From: Thraustochytrium sp. TN22
Lineage: Eukaryota; Sar; Bigyra; Thraustochytrida; Thraustochytriidae
Assembly: GCA_013306675.1 (NCBI GenBank)
Contig: JABLUY010000017.1
Location: 210,316 to 274,315 of the forward strand
Length of the DNA: 64,000 bases
Direction: 5' to 3'
Part shown: positions 57,439 through 64,000 of the stretch, piece by piece
Numbering within the stretch: position 1 is the stretch's first letter
Layout of the letters: the number at the start of each line of letters is the position of its first letter
Notes under the pieces: model-generated
Databases searched by the model: none
What the model was told of the DNA's origin: nothing
Seen by the model: the letters and a program-made list of their open reading frames with translations, nothing else
Made by a program: the position numbers and the translations under genes

Positions 57439-58647
57439 TCAAACAGAGAACCACTTGTCTACCAGCTCGTTTTCGCCCTCTGAGGTCGTGCTTGGACGTC
57501 GCGGCGCGACAGGCGGCGCAGGGCGCTGCGAAGCGGGCCTGGTTGGCACGGACCGCATCGAGGAAGTCCGAGGTGCAATCGGTGGGACTCCAGGCGCCGC
57601 AGGACGCGCAGCCGGCACAGGTGCATCATCATGTTGTTGTTGCTGCTGCTGTTGCTGCTGGTAAGGTTGCCCCGGCGCCGGCGTCGGCGCCGGCGGAGGA
57701 GGAGGAGGCGCACCGCCGTAATACGCGGACTCGGAGCCTGGAGACAGCGGGCCGGACGAGGACGCCGGGCTCGAGGGCGCCGTGGAGTATGTGTCCGTGG
57801 GCGAAGGAGCCGGCGCCGACGAAGTGCTCGATGGCCGCCGGCTGCCGTCTGCGCCATACTCGTAGAGCGTCTGCGATGTGGAGGCTGGCCGCGCGGGCAT
57901 GGGCCGCGTCGTGCTGACGGAGGTGGCCTCGGGTGCCTGCGCCGGCGAGTCCGGCAACGTCACCTGGAGCGCATCTGAGCACTGCCGGAATAACTCCTGC
58001 TGGAACTGATGCACGTACTTGAGGATCGGGTCCATGGTCGTGACGCGCGACTGATAAAAGTACTCGAGCTTGTGCACGAGCGACGAGGTCATCTCGTCGC
58101 GGCCGGACCGCGCGTCCTCGAGCTTCTTGCGGTTGCGCGTGAGCTTTTCAATTTGCTTGGGCTTCTCGCCCTTGCCGTCGGTGCTACGCTTATTGTGCTC
58201 CTCCTCCAGCTTCTGCAGCTTCTTCGTGTAGTGATCCAGCTTCTCCTGGCGGTCCTGAAAGGTCTTGATCTCCGACTTGACATCGGTGAGCTCATTCATG
58301 TACGCGTCCAGTCGCGCCACGATATGCTCCGACGCCACTCGAAGAAGCTTGTCCGGTACCTGCCGGTCCACGGCCTCATGCGCCTGCTCGTACACGCGCG
58401 CGCGCTCCTCGCCCACCGTGCCGGCATAGTACGAGCGCACCGCCACGGTGACGCGGCCTGAGGCGTCTGCCTGCTCGCGCACCTTGCCTAGGAACTCTTT
58501 AATACTGGCCGCCAGACAGCGCGCCTCGAACTCCACCTCCACATGCCTCTGCAGCGCGATATCGATCTGGTGGTGGCCCGTCAGGATCGCCTTGCCGGGC
58601 GTCGTGGGCGAGCCGCCCGCCTTGTTGCTCGCCGCGCGCCGCCGCAT
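57439..58647 (-). CDS. BAR-domain membrane-curvature protein
   Basis: 402 residues. Residues ~15-240 form a long helical region with the layout of an amphiphysin/RVS-type BAR domain: VEFEARCLAASIKEFLGKVREQ (helix 1), YMNELTDVKSEIKTFQDRQEKLDHYTKKLQKL (helix 2), KLEDARSGRDEMTSSLVHKLEYFYQSRVTTMDPILKYVHQFQQELF (helix 3). Such domains dimerise and sense or bend membranes in endocytosis. The remaining 160 residues are disordered, rich in Pro/Ser/Ala with a Gln run (about 9 Q), and end in a short acidic/aromatic tail (VDKWFSV). No SH3 domain is visible, unlike most amphiphysins, but the proline-rich part could bind SH3 partners. The ATG at 58647 was chosen because the open frame upstream is Arg/Gly-rich repeat sequence. 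Confidence 0.82.
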   Translation of the reverse strand: MRRRAASNKAGGSPTTPGKAILTGHHQIDIALQRHVEVEFEARCLAASIKEFLGKVREQADASGRVTVAVRSYYAGTVGEERARVYEQAHEAVDRQVPDKLLRVASEHIVARLDAYMNELTDVKSEIKTFQDRQEKLDHYTKKLQKLEEEHNKRSTDGKGEKPKQIEKLTRNRKKLEDARSGRDEMTSSLVHKLEYFYQSRVTTMDPILKYVHQFQQELFRQCSDALQVTLPDSPAQAPEATSVSTTRPMPARPASTSQTLYEYGADGSRRPSSTSSAPAPSPTDTYSTAPSSPASSSGPLSPGSESAYYGGAPPPPPPAPTPAPGQPYQQQQQQQQQHDDAPVPAARPAAPGVPPIAPRTSSMRSVPTRPASQRPAPPVAPRRPSTTSEGENELVDKWFSV

Positions 58648-58957
58648 CGAAGCCGCCCCGCGCTGCCGCGCACCGCACGCCGCGCCGCGCTGCGCAGCAC
58701 AGCGCCCCCTCCTCCCCTCCCGCCCCGCCCCGCCCCGCCCCGCCCCGCCCCGCCCCGCCGCGCGCGCCGCCGCTCCGCGTTTGCCGCGCCGCTCCGACGC
58801 CGCCGCCGCCGCGGAGAGGAGGAACGAGACAGAGCCAGAGCCGGGAGCCCGCCTGCTGAGAGCCCGAGCGACCCGGAGAGAGCGAGCCTGAGTCAGACGC
58901 GTGCGCGCGTGCAGGCAGAGGCGTGGCGACGGTGATGGAGATGAGCGACGGCGCCGC
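58648..58957. promoter_or_regulatory. Upstream region of the BAR gene with GGGGC repeats
   Basis: Between two minus-strand genes. It holds (CGCCC)n at 58721-58758, which reads as about seven (GGGGC) units on the strand transcribed for the BAR gene. They lie 75-110 bases upstream of its ATG, probably in the promoter or 5' leader. Confidence 0.55.
58721..58758. repeat. (CGCCC)n / (GGGGC)n repeat, potential G-quadruplex
   Basis: About seven tandem copies, perfect. On the minus strand there are at least four GGGG runs one base apart, which meets the usual G-quadruplex pattern. Confidence 0.9.
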
Positions 58958-59725
58958 TCACTGGCGCGGCTGGCGCAGGGCCGCCTCGGCACGCTGCATG
59001 GGCGTCAGCGAGCGCGACGGCGGCGGCCGCTTGGCCGCCAGCGCCAGCTCGTGCGGGTGCGGCTGGCCAGGGTGCATGGCGGCGTACACCTCGAAGGCGT
59101 CGCGACGCGACGCCTTGGAGGACGAGGACGCCGGCACTGCGGAAGGCGCGGCCTTGGGCGTCCACTGCCGGTAGGCGCGCTTCCACTGCTCGAACGGCGA
59201 GTCGCCCTCGCCGAATGCCTTGGTGCGCTGGAAGAGGACGTCGTCCGCGCGCTTCTCCTCGTCCTCGTCGAATTGCTGCCGCGCCAGCGCCAGCGCCTGC
59301 GCCGGGCTCTGGCCGCCCGCGTGGTGGACGCGCGACTCCAAGTTTGCCACTTGCTGCTTGAGCGAGAGCACGATGCGCCGCGCGTTCTCCTCGCGCTCGC
59401 GCGCAAAGGTCTCGGACCGCACGGCGCGCCGACGCTCCTCGTCCAGCCGCCGCACCTGGCGCTCCAGCGACTCGGCCACCGCAGTGCGCGTCTTGAGCTG
59501 CTTGTTCGTCTCGCTCAGCCGGTCCTTGAGCTCCTTGATGCGCGAAACCTGCGCGCGCTCGCGCTCCAGGCTGTGCACCAGCGACCGCCGCACCTTGTCA
59601 AACTCGTGCTTGAACGTCAGCAAGTGCTCCGGCGCGCGCACCTCGAACTCGCGCTCGATCGCGGCCACTTCCGCGGCCGACAGCTTCGTCGCCTCCGCGC
59701 CGCTCGACTCATCCTCGAGGCTCAT
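58958..59725 (-). CDS. Coiled-coil protein of unknown function
   Basis: 255 residues. Residues ~20-165 are predicted coiled-coil by heptad pattern and high Glu/Arg/Lys/Leu content (VRRSLVHSLERERAQVSRIKELKDRL; VRRLDEERRRAVRSETFAREREENARRIV). The C-terminal third is less regular. It includes EQWKRAYRQWTPK near 180 and a basic end with SLTPMQRAEAAL. No enzymatic motif, signal or membrane segment is visible. The layout is common among centrosomal, ciliary or trafficking proteins but I cannot assign a family. The start at 59725 follows a stretch of low-complexity open frame. The gene lies in tandem with the BAR and SPO11 genes. Confidence 0.7.
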   Translation of the reverse strand: MSLEDESSGAEATKLSAAEVAAIEREFEVRAPEHLLTFKHEFDKVRRSLVHSLERERAQVSRIKELKDRLSETNKQLKTRTAVAESLERQVRRLDEERRRAVRSETFAREREENARRIVLSLKQQVANLESRVHHAGGQSPAQALALARQQFDEDEEKRADDVLFQRTKAFGEGDSPFEQWKRAYRQWTPKAAPSAVPASSSSKASRRDAFEVYAAMHPGQPHPHELALAAKRPPPSRSLTPMQRAEAALRQPRQ

Positions 59726-60042
59726 TTCTGCTGCCCGCCTGCGCCGCTGCCTCGGGCCGCGCCGCGCCGGCCGCGCCGCGTCGCGCTGCGCCGCACCGCA
59801 CCGCACCGCGAGGTAGCGGCCAAGGCAAGAGAAACGAAAGAGTTCTTGCTTGTCCTTCTTCGTCTCGACGCGGAGTGCAGCGATTGATTGCCTTGCAGAG
59901 CCTTCGATCATGAACTCAACCTTGACAAATGCAAGGGGGGTCCCCGTACACACCGTTCGAGCGACCTGGCCTGAGACTGTGCGACAGGGTGAACCTGTCC
60001 TCGAACGGATTTGCCGATGGCCCTGGTTTTTTGCCAATACCT
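59726..60042. other. Spacer between coiled-coil gene and SPO11
   Basis: Contains the presumed promoter of the coiled-coil gene and the 3' flank of SPO11, both on the minus strand. No gene or clear site is seen. Confidence 0.6.
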
Positions 60043-61155
60043 TTACTCTGGGCTCACTGTGAGGGCGGCGCGCAGCTTGGCCGGAAGCCAGACATCGGCG
60101 AGGGAGCCGGGATCGTACTCGCCCGTACGGGACTGCAGGGCCTCAAGCTCCAGCTTATGGCCAACGCGGAGCATCGCCGCGAGCTCGCCTGGCACGTCCG
60201 CGACGGCGGAGGCCGCGTGCAGGTCCAGGATGCCCTCGGCGCGGCTGCGGTCCACAGCCGACAAGGCCTGGCCGGCGGCTGCCCTGGCAGCCTCCGGCAG
60301 GCTCGCCACGTCGACCTGCGTCATGCCAAGGAGTCGTAGGCGCGGCACCGCCCACAGGTAGCTGGCGGCCTCCAGCGTGCTGCCATGCGCGTAGACCAGC
60401 GCAATCGCCAGCCCGTGCGGATTCCAGTCCACGAGTGCGAGCACCGGGACCTGCGGAAAGCTTGCCGCGACAAGCGCCAAAAAGGCGCGCGTCGCGAGGC
60501 ACGGCATGCCGCGACCCGTCACGAGGACGCCATGCAGGCGCAGATGCAGGTTCGCCTGCTCGAGCTGGTGAAAGATGGCGGCCTTCTCCACAACCAGCAC
60601 AAAGGCGGGCGCGTTCTGGCCCGGCAAGGCCCGGACGAGGACACGCCCGGGCACCAGGACTTCGCTGCGAATTGGGATGCTCCAGTGCCTTGCGGTCTCC
60701 GCCGCCACGTGGCCCGTGGCCGACCGGGTCAACACCTCAATTGGCCCAAGCACTGACCCTTTGCTGTGCGCTACGAGCCCAAGGGCCGCGCGCGGGACGC
60801 GCAGCCGCCACGTGACGTGCCGCACGGCGCGAACGCAGTGCTCGTAGCTCTCGAACGCGTACGCGGACCCTTTGAGCACGTAATAAACGTCGCGTACAGT
60901 GGCAGTCCGGCCATCCTGCAGGCCAGTGCGCACCACGTGCAGCAGGCGCAGCAGGCGCAGCAGGTCCTCGCCGCGCCGCACAATCACAGCCTCCTCCGTG
61001 GCAACCAGCACGCGCACGCGGCCCTGGACATCCACCTCGGTGGCCGCCAGTTTGGGCAGCTCCAGCGCCTCGTCGCGATGCGCCTCCGCCATGAGTTCCG
61101 CGACGAGGCTCTCGGCCTGCGCGCAGTTCACCCACCGCACCTGCAGCGTCTCCAT
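60043..61155 (-). CDS. SPO11: SPO11-like meiotic DNA double-strand-break transesterase
   Basis: 370 residues, the usual SPO11 size. SPO11, related to archaeal topoisomerase VI subunit A, makes the double-strand breaks that start meiotic recombination. The 5Y-CAP part contains TVRDVYYVL (residues 86-94). The catalytic Tyr is one of Y91/Y92, at the family's DIYY position. The family-specific LVAHSKGSVLGPIEV follows (127-141). The Toprim domain has VVEKAAIF with Glu190, VTGRGMPCLATRAFL (212-226) and LVDWNPHGLAIALVYAHGS (241-259). In that last motif the second acidic metal ligand is Asn (D-W-N instead of D-x-D), as I recall for some eukaryotic SPO11 paralogues. Intronless. Its presence implies a sexual or at least meiotic cycle if expressed. 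The start is an ATG with few residues before the conserved region. Confidence 0.93.
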   Translation of the reverse strand: METLQVRWVNCAQAESLVAELMAEAHRDEALELPKLAATEVDVQGRVRVLVATEEAVIVRRGEDLLRLLRLLHVVRTGLQDGRTATVRDVYYVLKGSAYAFESYEHCVRAVRHVTWRLRVPRAALGLVAHSKGSVLGPIEVLTRSATGHVAAETARHWSIPIRSEVLVPGRVLVRALPGQNAPAFVLVVEKAAIFHQLEQANLHLRLHGVLVTGRGMPCLATRAFLALVAASFPQVPVLALVDWNPHGLAIALVYAHGSTLEAASYLWAVPRLRLLGMTQVDVASLPEAARAAAGQALSAVDRSRAEGILDLHAASAVADVPGELAAMLRVGHKLELEALQSRTGEYDPGSLADVWLPAKLRAALTVSPE

Positions 61156-61351
61156 GGCCCCAGCTTGTCCTGACTGGCGAACGAGACTGATTTGAGCTTT
61201 TGAATCCTGTGCTCAGGCAGGCTGCCAGTTCGAAATTCAATTTTCTTGCACCTCATCAACTGCACTCCAGGATTCTTCTTCACTGCAGATTGCTTCTTCA
61301 CTGCACGTTGCCAACCAGGAAAGGTGCTCGCTCGCTCGCTCACTCGCTCCC
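61156..61351. other. Short spacer between SPO11 and ubiquitin-like gene
   Basis: 196 bp on the minus-strand side. It contains the SPO11 promoter and two TTCTTCACTGCA-like direct repeats near 61272-61307. No gene. Confidence 0.6.
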
Positions 61352-62327
61352 TCACTCAAAGTCGTACCGTTCGAGCGCGCCAGACTCCTCGTCGATGAAC
61401 TTGCGCTCGCGCGAGATAAAGCTGCCTCGAAAGGCGCCAGAGCTGTCGAAGCGCTGGCCGGTGCGCACGCGGGCTTGAAAGTCAGGGCTAAAGGTAGTCG
61501 TCTCCGAGAGCAGCGTCTGACCCGAGGTCGGGTGCACGGCCGTGAGCACAAGCACGTGGGAGCCGACCTCGCGCAGCTTGATGAGCGCGCCGCGCGCGAG
61601 CTCTGGCAAGTCCGTCTCCACGTGCGCGAGACCGTCTGCCTGCGGTACGTAAAAGAAGGCCGAATGCGAGGCGACGCCCGAGGCGCCAGTGAGGCGCTGG
61701 CGCTCGAGCCAGCACGCCCGGTCCGCCAAGAAGCTCACGCGGCTGCTGCACGCATGCGGGCCGGCTGGGTGCGTCTCGAGGTCGGCGGTGAAGAATGCCA
61801 TCGTTCCGGCCCACCGGCCCTCCGCCTTGTGCAGCAGGCTAAAGTCGCAGCCGCCGGCGCGGCACGTGTAAACCGACACGAAGGAGCGGCCCTGCGGGCC
61901 CACCTTTGACGCGCTGGCGCTGGCGCCGGGCACAGAGGTGGCGCCCGCCTCGCTCGCGGCGGCACCCGTGCCCGTGCTTCCGGCGGTGGCGTTGTCCGAG
62001 GCCTGGCTCGGCCGCCGCGCGCGCCGGAAGAGGTCCTCGCGCGCCGCCTGCCCCGCGCGGCCCACCCCGTTGGCCGTCCAAGGGCCCCCGTTGCGGCCCA
62101 CGCCACCACTCATGTCGCTCCTCAGGTCATCCTCCGCCTCCTCCTCCCCCATCAATACCTCAGCGCCATCGTCTTCTATCACACTCCCCACCACGCTCCC
62201 AGGGCCTCGCACCTGGTCCTGCAGCGTGGGCGCGGGCCGCCTGGGCAGGAGGCGTCCGGACCCGGACGACCGCCCATGGTTCTGCAGCTGACGAGGTCGC
62301 TGCTGCGACTGCGGCAGGGCCGACCCC

Positions 62328-62361
<34 letters not shown>

Positions 62362-62881
62362 GCCGCCGCTGCTGCTGTTGTTGCTGCTGCTGTTGCCGCT
62401 GATGCTTGGCCGCGGCTGCGGCGGAGCGGTGCGGGCTTGGCGTCAGCTCGCGGGATGCGCTCGGTGGTACGGTAGACCACCTGTTGTTCACGTCCACCGG
62501 CGGGTACGACAGGTACTCGTCGCCGTGCGTCCAGCGGCCCTCCCAGACGTCGCCTGGCATGTAAAAGTCAGCCGCGGACTTCTTGTAGCCCTCCGCCACG
62601 AGCGCGGCCGCCAGCTTGTTGTAATCCACAGCCGAGTACGGCTGACTGGGCGCCACCGCCAAAAAGAAGCGCGCCACCGACAGGTCATGCAGGCCGTAGT
62701 CGCCCACGCTATCCTCGTCTGCCATCTCCTGCCCATTGTACGTGAGCGTCAGCAGCCGGCCGCGGCGCTCGGGGAAGGACTCGCCCACCAGGCGCGCCTT
62801 GACCTCCGCCACCAGGTCATCGCGCCGCACGTCCACCTGGGTCTGGACGCCGCCCTCCGTGCCCACGCTCACCAGCACCAT
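61352..62881 (-). CDS. Protein with N-terminal ubiquitin-like domain and C-terminal beta-rich domain
   Basis: 509 residues. Residues 1-~78 look like a ubiquitin-like fold (VQTQVDVRRDDLVAEVKARL, then LLTLTYNGQEMADEDSVGDYGLHD, the usual 'hold the phone' turn with L-x-D/H). There is no C-terminal di-glycine, so it is an integral domain, not a modifier. A short segment follows (YSAVDYNKLAAALVAEGYKKSA; GDVWEGRWTHGDEYLSYPP). Then comes a long disordered region with two Gln blocks near 165-190 and acidic patches. The last ~170 residues are beta-rich, with two cysteines (YTCRAGGC) and repeated strands ending YDFE. The C-terminal domain loosely resembles lipocalin-like barrels but I do not recognise it. 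Such UBL proteins often dock on the proteasome or chaperones, which is inference. Confidence 0.72.
62331..62402. repeat. Polyglutamine-coding CTG/CAG tract
   Basis: CTG triplets on the plus strand (CAG codons on the minus strand) interrupted by CCG and TTG, inside the ubiquitin-like-domain gene. They code for two Gln blocks separated by Arg residues. The tract is prone to length variation. Confidence 0.9.
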
Positions 62882-64000
62882 CGCGCCGCCGCCGCCGCCG
62901 CCGCTGCCACCGCCGCCGCCGCCGGCCCCTGCCCCGAGCGTCCCAGGCTGGTCGCGGAGCGTCTCGGATCTGTCTGGCCACCTCTGTCATGATGACAGTC
63001 AAGCCCCAAAAGCTACAGTCAGACCACACAAGCATGGCCGCACTTGCTGGTTGGCAAGACGACTTGGACATCAGCCACCAGCCAGATGCAGTCCCCGGCG
63101 CCTTCCACCACCACTAGGGCTACTGACAACGGCGATGAGCGCCAAATCTAACCTGAACCCCGGTTGCTCTCAGGCTCGCTCATGAGGGAACTCGAAAGCA
63201 AAAGCGGCGACGGAAACGAGCTCTCTGAAAGCCTCCCTCTGACATCTGACACATGATCACCGCCGCCGACGCCCACCATGGCCAGCCGTGCCGTCACCGC
63301 GATCACGAAAGCAGCGCACACATGCTAGTCCCCGCGGCGCCTCGGCGCGCTCGGGGACAGGTGCACACCCGGTTCGCGGAACGATCCGACCTCTGCGCGA
63401 AGAAGGGGGACATCGTCCGCCTGCAGTGGCGCCGGGGTTCCAGCTGGGGGGCCCTCGCCAGCTTCCGCGCGGCTTCCTGCTGCCGGCGCGCAGCCCGCCC
63501 GGAGGAGGAGGGGGGTGGCCGCCCCACACCAGCCTGGCCTCCCCCGCCCGCCCCCACTGGGCGCCGCACTGCCCCCCGCGCGCGCGCTGTCTCGGCGTCT
63601 GCGATCGCGGATGAGCGGCCGTGGCGAGCAGAGGGCAGCTGCGGGAAGGATCGGGCGGGCCGCCGCAGGCGGGAGGGGCCGCACGGCCGCTGCGGGGCTC
63701 AGCGAGCGAGGCGCACAGAACAAGCCAGGGGGGGCGGCGTAAAGTACGGGGCAGTGCGGCGAGGGGAGGGCTGCGGGGATGACGGCGAGGGGGGACCTTT
63801 TCCAGAGGGGCAAGGACCGGCGCGAAGAGGCGGTCGAGTCGAGCAGTCTCGTCTCGTTCCACGCCCTCGGTCTCCGCCCGCCGTCGCGCAGACCGCGCAA
63901 GCGTACGTGAGCCGCGCCCCAGCGCTGTGGCGCCGCGCGCCGCGCCGCGCCGCCACTGGCAGGCAAGCTGAAGCCCGGAAGCGTGGCTCGGCACTGGCAG
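62882..64000. other. Right-hand spacer without a supported gene
   Basis: Holds the promoter of the ubiquitin-like-domain gene. Open frames up to about 245 codons on both strands near 63257-63994 are Arg/Pro/Gly low complexity with no domain and are attributed to high GC. A gene starting beyond the window cannot be excluded. Confidence 0.55.

Noticed and set aside
63257-63994. A 245-codon minus-strand open frame at the right edge
   Set aside because: Low complexity, and overlapping open frames exist in all phases. No domain recognised.

Overview
The window is a visibly GC-rich stretch of nuclear DNA from a unicellular eukaryote. The evidence is a spliced mitochondrial-type malate dehydrogenase, a class I-like myosin, a SPO11 meiotic transesterase, a PA28gamma proteasome activator, a PWWP/LEDGF-like chromatin protein, a BAR-domain protein and a PiggyBac-like element. 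Genes are intron-poor (one confident intron in the window) and are separated by GC-rich spacers that hold short tandem repeats and CTAGCTAGC motifs. The lineage cannot be fixed by eye. A stramenopile such as a thraustochytrid or another GC-rich alga or protist is plausible, but that is inference.

Layout, left to right. A PA28gamma (PSME3) homologue (1381-2154, +) is followed by one uninterrupted giant reading frame (3250-36198, +; about 10,982 residues from the preferred start). The giant protein reads as a type I membrane protein. In order it has a hydrophobic signal segment, about 29 cysteine-rich repeats of roughly 50 residues, a long beta-helix-like region, two fibronectin-type-II-like modules, and about 36 Calx-beta-like repeats with an NWxxPQ core. 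These repeats are interrupted by a REJ-like region and an EGF module. A thrombospondin type 1 module, one transmembrane helix and a cytoplasmic tail follow, the tail carrying three Tudor/SH3-like beta-barrels and a C-terminal PDZ-like domain. It is the standout feature of the window.

Next is a frame-interrupted PiggyBac-like transposase whose C-terminal half resembles a YqaJ/lambda-exonuclease-type nuclease (37170-39847, +). Then come a PWWP + TFIIS-N/IBD protein resembling LEDGF/HDGF2 (40192-41952, -) and a small helical unknown protein divergent from it (42359-42958, +). Two largely gene-free spacers (42959-45843 and 46456-50296) flank a small CxxC coiled-coil protein (45844-46455, -).

The right third is gene-dense. 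It holds a class I-like myosin (50297-53179, -), an RBM42-like RRM protein (54131-54982, -) divergent from malate dehydrogenase (55420-56845, +, two exons), and then four minus-strand genes: a BAR protein (57439-58647), a coiled-coil protein (58958-59725), SPO11 (60043-61155) and an N-terminal ubiquitin-like-domain protein (61352-62881). The last kilobase has no gene I can support.

Most genes are unrelated housekeeping or cell-biological genes rather than a pathway. The functional theme, as far as there is one, is nuclear (PA28gamma, LEDGF-like, RBM42, SPO11) plus membrane/cortex (giant surface protein, myosin I, BAR).
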